Source: Streptomyces atratus
Lineage (GTDB): Bacteria; Actinomycetota; Actinomycetes; Streptomycetales; Streptomycetaceae
Direction of reading: 5' to 3'
Assembly: GCF_900119365.1 (NCBI RefSeq)
Contig: NZ_FPJO01000002.1
Coordinates: 372,001-436,000, forward strand
Length of the DNA stretch: 64,000 nt
The position numbers and the translations under genes are program-made. The notes under the pieces are model-generated. The model was not told where the DNA came from. It saw only the letters and a program-made list of their open reading frames with translations, and did not search any database. Numbering within the stretch: position 1 is the stretch's first letter; every line of letters begins with the position of its first letter. Positions 1-8,688 of this stretch are shown piece after piece.

Positions 1-122
1 TCAGCCCCTCGTTCCGGGGCATCCGGTGACAGCCGTTGTGATCGCCGCTCCTGCCGGGGCACAGTAACGCCCCAACAGGTGATTGCCTCATACAACCGGC
101 CCGGACGGACGGAACCCCACGC

Positions 123-2045
123 GTGACGGAGCATCCCACCTCCCACGAAGGCCGGCAGCCTCTCGCCGCCCGGTCGCAGGAACGCACCCGGCCGCGGCAG
201 CAGGACGCCGCGCCGGCCGCTTCCCCTGCCACCGCCGCGATCCCCAACCCGGCCGTGGCGCCGGGAGCGGGAGCCGGCCCCGCGGCGAGCGCCGCCCCCG
301 CAGGACTCGATCCACAGGCCGCGGCCCGTCGCGAGGGCGACCGGCTGCGTTTCGTCGGGGCGGCCACCCGGCGGATCGCCCGCGGCATAGACCTGGACGA
401 GATCGTGCTGGGCCTCTGCCGGGCCAGCGTGCCCACGTTCTCCGACGCCATACTGGTCTACCTCCGCGACCCGCTCCCGGTCGGCGACGAGCGGCCGGTC
501 TCTCCCTTCGTGCTGCGGCTGCGCCGGTCCGACCGGCTGCGGCTGAGCGAGGAGGAGACGGAGAGTGCGCCGGAGACCGAGCGCCTGCGGCTGCCGGTCA
601 TCGATCCGCACGGCGACCTGACGCCCGCGGCCGAGCTGTGCGAGGTCCGTTCGGGCGGCGCGCTGGCCGAGGTGCTGCGCGGGGTGCGGCCGGTCTTCGG
701 GGACTCCGCGGCGGCCCGCGCCGCGCTGCCCGAGCTGCTCGGCGTCGGCCGGACCGTACCCACCGGACACCGCGCGATCCTCGCCCCGCTGCGCGGCCGG
801 CGACGGGTGATCGGCGCCGCCGTCTTCCTGCGCGGGACGGAACGGCCGTCCTTCGAGTCCAACGACCTGCTGGTCGCGGCCCAGTTGGCCACGCACACCG
901 CGCTCGGCATCGACAAGGCCGTGCTGTACGGACGCGAGGCGTACATCGCCGACGAGCTCCAGCGCACCATGCTGCCCGACTCGCTGCCGCAGCCGACCGG
1001 CGTCCGGCTCGCCTCCCGCTATCTGCCGGCCGCCGAGACGGCCCGGGTCGGCGGCGACTGGTACGACGCGATCCCGCTGCCCGGGAGCAGGGTCGCCCTG
1101 GTCGTCGGCGACGTCATGGGCCACTCCATGACGTCCGCGGCGATCATGGGCCAGCTGCGCACCACCGCGCAGACCCTGGCCCAGCTCGACCTGCCGCCGC
1201 AGGAGGTGCTGCACCACCTCGACGAGCAGGCGCAGCGGCTCGGCAGCGACCGCATGGCGACCTGCCTGTACGCGGTGTACGACCCGGTCGCGCACCGGAT
1301 CACCATCGCCAACGCCGGGCATCCGCCGCCCGTCCTGCTCCATCTGGGCGGCCGTGCGGAGGTACTGCGGGTGCCGCCGGGCGCCCCGATCGGTGTCGGC
1401 GGGGTGGACTTCGAGGCCGTCGAGCTGGACGCGCCCGCGGGCGCGACGCTGCTGCTGTACACCGATGGTCTGGTGGAGTCCCGGCTGCGGGACGTCTGGA
1501 CCGGGATCGAGCAGCTGCGCGAACGGCTCGCCGCCACCGCCCGGCTGACCGGCCCGGACCACTCGCCGCCGCTGGAGGCGCTGTGCGACGACGTCCTGGA
1601 CATGCTCGGTCCGGGCGACCGGGACGACGACATCGCGCTGCTCGCCGCCCGGTTCGACGGGATCGCGCCGAGCGACGTCGCGTACTGGCACCTCGAACCG
1701 GAGGAGACCGCACCGGGCCGGGCCCGCCGGCTGGCCCGCCGCGCGCTCGGCCGCTGGGGTCTCGACGATCTCTCCGACTCGGTGGAGCTGCTGGTCAGCG
1801 AGGTGGTGACCAATGCGGTGCGTTACGCGGAGCGACCGGTGACGCTGCGGCTGCTGCGTACCGACATCCTGCGCTGCGAGGTCGGCGACGACTCCCCGCA
1901 GCTGCCCCGGCAGCGCCGGGCGCGTGACATGGACGAGGGCGGTCGCGGCCTGTTCCTGGTGAACCGGCTGGCCAGGCGGTGGGGGGCGACGCGCCTTTCC
2001 ACCGGCAAGGTGGTCTGGTTCGAGATGCCGACGCGAGGCCAGTAA
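123..2045 (+). CDS. SpoIIE-family PP2C phosphatase with GAF and HATPase domains
   Basis: A 640-residue multidomain signalling protein. A disordered Ala/Pro-rich head (about 1-65) is followed by a GAF-like sensor region (about 70-270), a PP2C/SpoIIE phosphatase domain with GGDWYDA (310-316), GDVMGHSM and DDDIALL motifs that supply metal-binding aspartates, and a C-terminal HATPase_c domain (about 550-640) with an SEVVTNAVRYAE N-box. The combination suggests a partner-switching regulator that can dephosphorylate an anti-anti-sigma factor and also bind or phosphorylate one. There is no membrane segment, so it is cytoplasmic. The start is a GTG. No cognate sigma or anti-sigma gene is adjacent, so the partner is unknown. 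Confidence 0.9.
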   Translation: MTEHPTSHEGRQPLAARSQERTRPRQQDAAPAASPATAAIPNPAVAPGAGAGPAASAAPAGLDPQAAARREGDRLRFVGAATRRIARGIDLDEIVLGLCRASVPTFSDAILVYLRDPLPVGDERPVSPFVLRLRRSDRLRLSEEETESAPETERLRLPVIDPHGDLTPAAELCEVRSGGALAEVLRGVRPVFGDSAAARAALPELLGVGRTVPTGHRAILAPLRGRRRVIGAAVFLRGTERPSFESNDLLVAAQLATHTALGIDKAVLYGREAYIADELQRTMLPDSLPQPTGVRLASRYLPAAETARVGGDWYDAIPLPGSRVALVVGDVMGHSMTSAAIMGQLRTTAQTLAQLDLPPQEVLHHLDEQAQRLGSDRMATCLYAVYDPVAHRITIANAGHPPPVLLHLGGRAEVLRVPPGAPIGVGGVDFEAVELDAPAGATLLLYTDGLVESRLRDVWTGIEQLRERLAATARLTGPDHSPPLEALCDDVLDMLGPGDRDDDIALLAARFDGIAPSDVAYWHLEPEETAPGRARRLARRALGRWGLDDLSDSVELLVSEVVTNAVRYAERPVTLRLLRTDILRCEVGDDSPQLPRQRRARDMDEGGRGLFLVNRLARRWGATRLSTGKVVWFEMPTRGQ

Positions 2046-2192
2046 CAGGGCCCGGCGAAGGGGTCCGGAGCGGACACGGGGCAGAGCCCTGTACGCAGGG
2101 TAGCGAAATGTTGCCGACCTCCTGTCGGCGGGTTTGACTTCAGTCGTGAACGAGACGACCTGACCGAAACCCCCACCGACGGGAGGACGCTC

Positions 2193-3662
2193 GTGTCCGA
2201 GGAACCCAAGACCAGAAACACCCCCTACACCACGAACAACGCCGGAATCCCGGTGGAGAGCGATGAACACTCGCTCACTGTCGGAGCCGACGGACCGATC
2301 CTGCTCCAGGACCACTACCTCATCGAGAAGATGGCCCAGTTCAACCGTGAACGGGTCCCCGAACGAGTGGTCCACGCCAAGGGATCCGGCGCGTACGGCA
2401 CCTTCAAGGTGACCAATGACGTCAGCCAGTTCACCAAGGCCGACCTGTTCCAGCCGGGCAAGCAGACCGCCATGCTCGCCCGCTTCTCCACGGTCGCCGG
2501 CGAGCAGGGCTCCCCGGACACCTGGCGGGACCCCCGCGGATTCGCCCTGAAGTTCTACACGGAGCAGGGCAACTACGACATGGTCGGCAACAACACGCCG
2601 GTCTTCTTCGTGCGTGACCCGATGAAGTTCCAGGACTTCATCCGCTCGCAGAAGCGCCGCCCGGACAGTGCGGTGCGCGACCACGACATGCAGTGGGACT
2701 TCTGGTCCCTGTCCCCCGAGTCCGCGCACATGGTGACGTGGCTGATGGGCGACCGGGGCATCCCGAAGACGTACCGCCACATGAACGGCTACAGCTCGCA
2801 CACCTACATGTGGGTCAACGCGGGCGGCGAGCGGTTCTGGGTGAAGTACCGCTTCAAGACCGACCAGGGCATCGATTTCTACACGCAGGACGAGGCCGAC
2901 CGGATGGCCGGTGTGGACGGCGACGTCCACCGACGTGACCTGTTCGAAGCGATCAAGCGCGGTGACCACCCGAGCTGGACGCTGTACGTCCAGGTGATGC
3001 CGTTCGACGACGCGCCGGACTACCGGTTCAACCCGTTCGACCTCACGAAGGTGTGGCCGCACGGCGACTACCCGGAGATCGAAGTCGGCCGGATGACGCT
3101 GAACGAGAACCCGGAGGACTTCTTCGTCCACATCGAGCAGGCGTCCTTCGAGCCGTCGAACCTGGTGCCCGGCATCGGTCCGTCGCCCGACAAGATGCTG
3201 CTCGGCCGGCTCTTCTCGTACCCGGACACCCACCGGTACCGGATCGGCCCGAACTACGCGCAGCTGCCCCCGAACCGCCCGCGGTTCGGCCGGAACTCGT
3301 ACGCGAAGGACGGCCCGATGCGGTACGAGCCGAGCCGTACCGGAGCGGTCTACGCGCCGAACTCCTACGGCGGCCCGGCGGCGGACACCGAGCGCTACGG
3401 CGACCCCGCGGGCTGGGCGACGGCGGGCGAGATGGTCCACGAGGCGTACAAGCTGCACAGCGAGGACGACGACTGGGGCCAGGCGGGCACGATGGTGCGC
3501 AAGGTCCTGGACGACGCGGCCCGCGAGCGGCTGGTAGGGAACATTTCCGGCCATCTGCTGGACGGTGTGAGCGCCCCGGTCCTGGAGCGCTCGCTGCAGT
3601 ACTGGCGCAACGTGGACAAGGACCTCGGCGACCGGATCGCCAAGAAGGTCGACGGCGGCTGA
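2193..3662 (+). CDS. Catalase (small-subunit, haem-containing)
   Basis: A 489-residue monofunctional haem catalase that turns hydrogen peroxide into water and oxygen. The distal histidine lies in [11 protein letters not shown], the distal asparagine in [12 protein letters not shown], and the proximal haem tyrosine in [12 protein letters not shown]. The length fits clade 3 small-subunit catalases. The GTG start has a GGGAGG ribosome-binding site 6 nt upstream. The 147-bp gap upstream holds a small GCCGAC/GTCGGC hairpin; no CatR/Fur-type regulator gene is adjacent. A perfect palindromic terminator follows. The AhpC/AhpD/OxyR peroxide module lies 8.5 kb downstream. Confidence 0.97.
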   Translation: MSEEPKTRNTPYTTNNAGIPVESDEHSLTVGADGPILLQDHYLIEKMAQFNRERVPERVVHAKGSGAYGTFKVTNDVSQFTKADLFQPGKQTAMLARFSTVAGEQGSPDTWRDPRGFALKFYTEQGNYDMVGNNTPVFFVRDPMKFQDFIRSQKRRPDSAVRDHDMQWDFWSLSPESAHMVTWLMGDRGIPKTYRHMNGYSSHTYMWVNAGGERFWVKYRFKTDQGIDFYTQDEADRMAGVDGDVHRRDLFEAIKRGDHPSWTLYVQVMPFDDAPDYRFNPFDLTKVWPHGDYPEIEVGRMTLNENPEDFFVHIEQASFEPSNLVPGIGPSPDKMLLGRLFSYPDTHRYRIGPNYAQLPPNRPRFGRNSYAKDGPMRYEPSRTGAVYAPNSYGGPAADTERYGDPAGWATAGEMVHEAYKLHSEDDDWGQAGTMVRKVLDDAARERLVGNISGHLLDGVSAPVLERSLQYWRNVDKDLGDRIAKKVDGG

Positions 3663-3677
3663 CGCACGGGAAACAGA

Positions 3678-3709
3678 TCAGGGGCGGTGCCGGCCGGCAC
3701 CGCCCCTGA
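3678..3709. terminator. Bidirectional terminator between catalase and PBP genes
   Basis: A perfect 16-bp inverted repeat (TCAGGGGCGGTGCCGG and its complement, no spacer) sits between the convergent catalase and penicillin-binding protein genes. It has no clear U-run, as is common in high-GC actinobacteria. Confidence 0.8.
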
Positions 3710-3737
3710 CTCATGTGTTCACCGCCGGCTCAGGCGC

Positions 3738-5975
3738 TCACCGCGCGGGAGGAGCGTTGTTCTCGTTGCCGTCGCCCGGTTTGCCGGGTCCCCCGCCGCC
3801 CGGCAGGCCCGGGGACTGGCTCGGCAGCGGCACGTCCGGGGACTTGCTCGGCGGCGGCACGTCCGGCGACTGGCTCGGCGGCACATCGGGCGACTGGCTC
3901 GGTCTCTGCGAGGGCCCGTCCGGCGACTGGGACGGAGTCGTGTCGCTGCTCGCCGACTGCGAGGGGGTCGTCGGCGGTGTGGTCGGCACGGTGACCTCGC
4001 CGCGCTCGACGTCCTCCAGATCGAACTGGGCACGGGAGCCGCCGCCCAGCGCACCGAGGGTGTAGTCCGCCCAGATCTGCGCCGGGAAGCCGCCACCGTT
4101 GGCCCGGCCGGAGTTGGCCGTGCCGGTCAGGCTGACCTGGCCGCCGCCCTCCTTGGGCGATTCACCGAAGAGCGCGACGACCGTGGTGAGCTCCGGGGTG
4201 TAGGCGGCGAACCAGGCCGACTTGTTGTTCTCCGACGTACCCGTCTTGCCCGCCGCCTCGTACGCCGAGGTGTTGGCCGCCCGGCCGGAGCCGCTGTCCA
4301 CCACGCCGGTCAGGACGGAGGTCACGGTGTCGGCGGACTTGCGGCTGATCACCTGGCTGCCGATGCCCTCGACCGGCTCGACCGTCCGATCGCGGTGCTT
4401 GGCCGACTTCACGATGAACGGGGTGACCTTCTTGCCGTGGTTGTCGAGCGTGGCGTACGCGCCCGCCATGTCCCAGGTCGAGGCGTTCATCGTGCCGAGC
4501 GTGATGGCGGGGCGCTCGGGGAAGTTCTTGTCCGGTACGCCGAGGGCCAGCGCGGTCTCCTTCACCGCGGGCGGGCCGACGTCGACGACCATCTGCGCGA
4601 AGACCGAGTTGATCGACGCGTTCATCGCCTTCTGCACGGTGACGTTGCCGTAGCTCTGGTCGTCCTCGTTCTCCGGGGCGAACGGGGTGTCGCTGCCCAC
4701 CACGGGCCGCTTGCTGGTGCCGTCGTAGCGGGTGTTGACGCCGATCAGGTCGCCGTTCTGGGTCTTCGACTCGTTCTCCAGCGCGGAGGCGAGCACCAGG
4801 GGCTTGAAGGTGGAGGCGGGCTGGTAGTCCTGGCGCGTGGCGTTGGAGTAGTAGTGCTTGACGTAGTCCACGCCGCCGTAGAGCGCGACGACGGCGCCGG
4901 TCTTCGGGTCCACCGAGGTGGCACCGGCCTGGACGGTCGCGTCGACCTTGTTGTTCTTGCGGTCCAGCTTGGACTCCAGCTGGCGGTCGACGGACTTCTC
5001 CAGCTCCTTCTGCCGCTTCTTGTCGATGTTGAGCGTGAAGGTCCAGCCGCCGGCCTGCCGCATCTCCGCGGTGATGCCCTGCTTCTCCAGCTCGTTGTTG
5101 GCCGCCTCGACGAGGTATCCGGTCTGGCCCTCCATGCCCTTGGCGGGCTTGGCCTTGCCCGGGACCGGGAACTCGAGCTTGTCGCGCTCGGCCTTGTCGA
5201 GCCAGTGCATCTCGACCATGTTGTCGAGGGTGTAGCCCCAGCGTTCCTTGACCAGCTTCTTGCCGGTCTTGCTCGCGGTCTGCCAGTCGTACTGGCTGGG
5301 CGCCTGGAGCACCGAGGCCAGGTAGGCGCCCTGGGAGACGGTGAGGTCCTTGGCGTCGACCCCGTAGTAGGCCTGCGCGGCGGCCTGGATGCCGCTCGCG
5401 CCGCGCCCGTAGTACGCGGTGTTGATGTACCCGGCGAGGATGTATTCCTTGCTCTTCTTGCTGTCGACCTTGAGCGAGATCACCAGTTCCTTGAGCTTCC
5501 GGCTGATCGTCGGGTCCTGCGTCAGGTAGTAGTTCTTCACGTACTGCTGGGTGATGGTCGAGCCACCCTGCTTGCCCTTGCCGCTGAGCGTGCTCAAGAG
5601 CCCGCGCGCGGTGCCCTTCAGGTCGACGCCCTGGTCGTCGTAGAAGCTCTTGTTCTCGGCGGCGACGAAGGTGTGCTGCACCTCCAGGGGCACCTCGGCC
5701 AGGTCCACGATCTGGCGGTTGACCCCCTTGCCGGTCCGGGTCAGCAGTGACCCGTCGCTGTACTGGTAGACGTTGCTCTGCCGCTCGGCCAGGGCGTTGG
5801 CCTTCGGGATGTCCACGTACATGTAGAGCGCGACGAAGGCGCCCATGATCAGCAGGCAGAGCCCGAAGAAGGCGCCCAGCATCTTCTTCCAGGTGAAGAG
5901 TCTGCGTATGCCGCCGCTCTTCGCGGCCCGCCGCGCTCCGCGCCGCTGGGCTCGTCGCGCATCCGCTCGACCCAT
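3738..5975 (-). CDS. Class A penicillin-binding protein (transglycosylase/transpeptidase)
   Basis: A 745-residue bifunctional peptidoglycan synthase. A short basic cytoplasmic tail is followed by one membrane anchor (about residues 33-53), a GT51 glycosyltransferase domain (AAENKSFYDDQG with the catalytic Glu, GGSTITQQYVKN, GYINTAYYGRG) and a transpeptidase domain with STFK, SIN and KTGTSE active-site motifs, all intact. The last 85 or so residues form a Pro/Ser/Asp-rich tail of imperfect SQSPDVPP-type repeats, typical of extracytoplasmic tails in streptomycete PBPs. It is monocistronic and divergent from the SPFH gene. Confidence 0.95.
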   Translation of the reverse strand: MGRADARRAQRRGARRAAKSGGIRRLFTWKKMLGAFFGLCLLIMGAFVALYMYVDIPKANALAERQSNVYQYSDGSLLTRTGKGVNRQIVDLAEVPLEVQHTFVAAENKSFYDDQGVDLKGTARGLLSTLSGKGKQGGSTITQQYVKNYYLTQDPTISRKLKELVISLKVDSKKSKEYILAGYINTAYYGRGASGIQAAAQAYYGVDAKDLTVSQGAYLASVLQAPSQYDWQTASKTGKKLVKERWGYTLDNMVEMHWLDKAERDKLEFPVPGKAKPAKGMEGQTGYLVEAANNELEKQGITAEMRQAGGWTFTLNIDKKRQKELEKSVDRQLESKLDRKNNKVDATVQAGATSVDPKTGAVVALYGGVDYVKHYYSNATRQDYQPASTFKPLVLASALENESKTQNGDLIGVNTRYDGTSKRPVVGSDTPFAPENEDDQSYGNVTVQKAMNASINSVFAQMVVDVGPPAVKETALALGVPDKNFPERPAITLGTMNASTWDMAGAYATLDNHGKKVTPFIVKSAKHRDRTVEPVEGIGSQVISRKSADTVTSVLTGVVDSGSGRAANTSAYEAAGKTGTSENNKSAWFAAYTPELTTVVALFGESPKEGGGQVSLTGTANSGRANGGGFPAQIWADYTLGALGGGSRAQFDLEDVERGEVTVPTTPPTTPSQSASSDTTPSQSPDGPSQRPSQSPDVPPSQSPDVPPPSKSPDVPLPSQSPGLPGGGGPGKPGDGNENNAPPAR

Positions 5976-6144
5976 CGCTGTTTTGCTCCTGTTTCTCTGC
6001 TCGACCAGATCCGCTCAGCCGAACCAGCTAACACCGTCGGCAAGGACAAAAAGCGAGCGTTGCGGTCTTTTACGGACGTGACAATCAGCACCCGTTCCCA
6101 AGGGAACCGACTCATGAAGGATGCCCAAGGTTGCGAACGCAGGT

Positions 6145-6160
6145 AATGTGTAATCACATT
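6145..6160. promoter_or_regulatory. Palindrome AATGTG-TAAT-CACATT upstream of SPFH gene
   Basis: A dyad with perfect 6-bp arms and a 4-nt centre ends 37 nt before the SPFH start codon. Its AT-rich character stands out locally. It looks like an operator overlapping the promoter; the regulator is unknown, though the ribbon-helix-helix-like protein encoded at 7166 is a candidate. Confidence 0.5.
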
Positions 6161-6197
6161 GCTAGCACCGAGTCAGCCTTTCGAAACGGGGGATTCC

Positions 6198-7169
6198 ATG
6201 CCCGACCACAGCAATCCGCACGAAGTGGCCACCCTTGCCGCCGACCTCACGCCCGACGCCCCGCAGATGCCCGAACCGCAGGTGAGAGAGGTGACGGCGC
6301 ACAGCATCCCCGGCGGCCTCGGCCTGCTGCTGACCGTACTGGGGGTGATCGCCGGCATCGGCCTCGCGATCATCGGCGGCGTCGTCGGCTCGAACGGGAA
6401 CAACGGCCTGGGCGTCCCGGTCTGCATCTTCGGCGTCCTGCTCGTCATCGCCTCGTTCTTCTGCATGACGGGTGTGAAGATGGTCGCACCGGGCGAGGCC
6501 CGGGTGATCCAGCTCTTCGGCCGCTACGTCGGCACGATCCGCACCGACGGCCTGCGCTGGATCAACCCGCTCACCAGCAGCCGGAAGATCTCCACCCGGG
6601 TCCGCAACCACGAGACCGCGGTCCTGAAGGTCAACGACGCCTACGGCAACCCGATCGAGCTCGCGGCGATCGTCGTCTGGAAGGTCGAGGACACCGCGCA
6701 GGCGCTCTTCGAGGTCGACGACTTCCTGGAGTTCGTCGCCACCCAGACCGAGGCGGCCGTCCGGCACATCGCGATCGAGTACCCGTACGACGCCCACGAG
6801 GAAGGCGGCCTCTCGCTGCGCGGCAACGCGGAGGAGATCACCGAGAAGCTGGCCGTGGAGCTCACCGCCCGGGTGCAGGCCGCCGGCGTACGGATCATCG
6901 AATCGCGCTTCAGCCATCTCGCGTACGCCCCCGAGATCGCCTCCGCGATGCTCCAGCGCCAGCAGGCCGGCGCGGTGGTCGCGGCCCGGCAGCAGATCGT
7001 CGAGGGCGCGGTCGGCATGGTCGAGATGGCGCTCACCCGGATCGCCGAGCAGGACATCGTCGAACTCGACGCGGAGCGCAAGGCGTCCATGGTCAGCAAT
7101 CTGATGGTGGTGCTGTGCGGTGACCGCGCGGCGCAGCCGGTCCTGAACACGGGCACTCTCTACCAGTGA
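6198..7169 (+). CDS. SPFH (stomatin/prohibitin-like) domain membrane protein
   Basis: A 323-residue protein with two N-terminal hydrophobic segments (roughly residues 50-75 and 80-100) followed by an SPFH/band-7 domain that starts around [15 protein letters not shown] and includes the typical [19 protein letters not shown] and [13 protein letters not shown] segments. SPFH proteins scaffold membrane microdomains and protein complexes. ATG at 6198 is preferred over an in-frame ATG at 6159 because a GGGGGA ribosome-binding site lies just upstream of it. The stop codon overlaps the GTG of the next gene, so the two are probably translationally coupled. Confidence 0.9.
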   Translation: MPDHSNPHEVATLAADLTPDAPQMPEPQVREVTAHSIPGGLGLLLTVLGVIAGIGLAIIGGVVGSNGNNGLGVPVCIFGVLLVIASFFCMTGVKMVAPGEARVIQLFGRYVGTIRTDGLRWINPLTSSRKISTRVRNHETAVLKVNDAYGNPIELAAIVVWKVEDTAQALFEVDDFLEFVATQTEAAVRHIAIEYPYDAHEEGGLSLRGNAEEITEKLAVELTARVQAAGVRIIESRFSHLAYAPEIASAMLQRQQAGAVVAARQQIVEGAVGMVEMALTRIAEQDIVELDAERKASMVSNLMVVLCGDRAAQPVLNTGTLYQ

Positions 7170-7411
7170 CCGAACAGACCCCGGCACGCCGGACCCCGCC
7201 GCAGCGCAAGCAGATGCTGCTGCGGCTGGATCCGGCGGTGCACGACGCGCTGGCCCGCTGGGCCTCCGACGAACTGCGCAGCGCGAACGCCCAGATCGAG
7301 TTCCTGCTGCGCAGGGCGCTGGCGGAGGCGGGCCGCCTGCCGGGTACGGCGCGGCCGATCCCCCGCCGGGGGCGGCCGCCGAAGGACGCGTCGGGCCCGT
7401 CCGGCGACTGA
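7166..7411 (+). CDS. Small ribbon-helix-helix-like protein
   Basis: An 81-residue protein whose GTG start overlaps the SPFH stop by 4 nt. Residues 15-50 (QMLLRLDPAVHDALARWA, then SANAQIEFLLRRALAEAG) match the beta-helix-helix layout of Arc/MetJ-type or CopG-like DNA-binding domains. The tail is rich in Pro, Arg and Gly (RGRPPK) and may be an extra DNA-contacting segment. It could be an autoregulator of the SPFH operon through the palindrome at 6145; that is inference. Confidence 0.75.
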   Translation: MTEQTPARRTPPQRKQMLLRLDPAVHDALARWASDELRSANAQIEFLLRRALAEAGRLPGTARPIPRRGRPPKDASGPSGD

Positions 7412-7440
7412 GCGCCGGGGACCCCGGGGCGGGGACCCGG

Positions 7441-7471
7441 GTATACACCAGAGGTATACACGCCGTGTACA
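7441..7471. promoter_or_regulatory. Putative PadR operator overlapping a leaderless promoter
   Basis: GTATACAC occurs twice (7441-7448 and 7454-7461), and the second copy forms a near-perfect dyad with GTGTACA (7465-7471) around GCC. A TACAGT -10 box (7468-7473) lies 7 nt before the ATG at 7481, so the dyad overlaps the promoter. This layout suits autorepression by the PadR protein encoded immediately downstream. Confidence 0.55.
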
Positions 7472-7480
7472 GTGCTCGGC

Positions 7481-8005
7481 ATGTCTATCGGCCACACCCT
7501 GCTCGGACTCCTGGAGTCCGGCCCCCGCCACGGCTACGACCTCAAGCGCGCGTTCGACGAGAAGTTCGGCCACGACCGCCCCCTGCACTACGGCCAGGTC
7601 TACTCGACCATGTCCCGGCTGCTCAAGAACGGCCTCGTCGAGGTCGACGGCGTGGAGAGCGGCGGCGGCCCCGAGCGCAAGCGGTACGCCATCACCGAGG
7701 CCGGGATCACCGATGTCGGCGCCTGGCTGGCGCAGCCGGAGAAACCCGAGCCGTACCTCCAGTCGACGCTCTACACCAAGATCGTCCTGGCCCTGCTCAC
7801 CGGCCGCAGCGCCGAGGCCCTGCTGGACACCCAGCGCACCGAGCACCTGCGCCTCATGCGCATCCTCACGGACCGCAAGCGCAAGGGCGACCTCGCCGAT
7901 CAGCTGATCTGCGACCACGCGCTCTTCCACCTCGAAGCCGATCTGCGCTGGCTGGAACTGACCGCCGCCCGGCTCGACCGTCTCGCCGCGGAGGTGGGCG
8001 CGTGA
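7481..8005 (+). CDS. PadR-family transcriptional regulator
   Basis: A 174-residue PadR protein with an N-terminal winged helix (LLGLLESGPRHGYDLKRAF, then YGQVYSTMSRLLKNGLVEV and ERKRYAITEAG) and a C-terminal helical dimerisation domain. ATG at 7481 is chosen over GTG at 7472 because a TACAGT -10 box ends 7 nt before it, implying a leaderless mRNA. Its stop overlaps the GTG of the ABC ATPase, so it heads a PadR-ATPase-permease operon. It probably represses this operon until an inducer, likely a transporter substrate or membrane stress, is present. Confidence 0.93.
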   Translation: MSIGHTLLGLLESGPRHGYDLKRAFDEKFGHDRPLHYGQVYSTMSRLLKNGLVEVDGVESGGGPERKRYAITEAGITDVGAWLAQPEKPEPYLQSTLYTKIVLALLTGRSAEALLDTQRTEHLRLMRILTDRKRKGDLADQLICDHALFHLEADLRWLELTAARLDRLAAEVGA

Positions 8006-8688
8006 CCCCCGCCGGCTCCCTGCTCAGCGCCGACAGCCTGTACAAGACGTACGGCCAGACGCCCGCGCTCGACGGCGCCTCGTTCTCCATCCACCCCGGT
8101 GAGGTCGTCGCCGTGATGGGCCCTTCCGGCTCCGGCAAGTCGACCCTGTTGCACTGCCTCGCCGGAATCGTCACGCCCGACCGGGGCACGATCACCTACG
8201 CGGGCCGCGAGCTCTCCGCCATGTCGGACGCCGAGCGCAGCTCCCTGCGCCGCACCGAGTTCGGCTTCGTCTTCCAGTTCGGCCAGCTCGTCCCGGAGCT
8301 GACCTGCGTCGAGAACGTCGCCCTGCCGCTCCGCCTGGCCGGCACCAAGCGCAAGGAGGCCGAGCGCACCGCCCGCCACTGGCTGGAGCGCCTGGAGGTC
8401 GACACCGTCGGAGCCAAGCGCCCCGGCGAGGTCTCCGGCGGCCAGGGCCAGCGCGTCGCCGTGGCCCGCGCGCTGGCCGCCTCCCCGAAGGTGATCTTCG
8501 CGGACGAGCCGACCGGCGCCCTGGACTCCCTCAACGGCGAGCGGGTCATGGAGCTGCTCACCGAGGCGGCCCGGGCCACCCATGTCGCCGTGGTCCTCGT
8601 GACCCACGAGGCGCGGGTCGCCGCGTACTCCGACCGCGACGTCACCGTGCGCGACGGCCGGACCCGCGACCTGGAGCACGCCGCATGA
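8002..8688 (+). CDS. ABC transporter ATP-binding protein (LolD/MacB type)
   Basis: A 228-residue ATPase with Walker A GPSGSGKST, Q-loop VFQFGQLVPELT, signature VSGGQGQRVAVARAL, Walker B VIFADEPTGALD and the H-loop in VLVTHEARVAA. The GTG start overlaps the padR stop (GTGA), and its own stop overlaps the permease ATG (ATGA). It pairs with the FtsX-type permease to form a mechanotransmission-type transporter rather than a classic importer. Confidence 0.95.
   Translation: MTPAGSLLSADSLYKTYGQTPALDGASFSIHPGEVVAVMGPSGSGKSTLLHCLAGIVTPDRGTITYAGRELSAMSDAERSSLRRTEFGFVFQFGQLVPELTCVENVALPLRLAGTKRKEAERTARHWLERLEVDTVGAKRPGEVSGGQGQRVAVARALAASPKVIFADEPTGALDSLNGERVMELLTEAARATHVAVVLVTHEARVAAYSDRDVTVRDGRTRDLEHAA

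Noticed and set aside
3687..5750. A 687-codon plus-strand frame opposite the penicillin-binding protein
   Set aside because: Composition is typical of antisense shadows (Leu/Arg/Gly/Val-rich) and the opposite strand encodes a complete PBP with all motifs.
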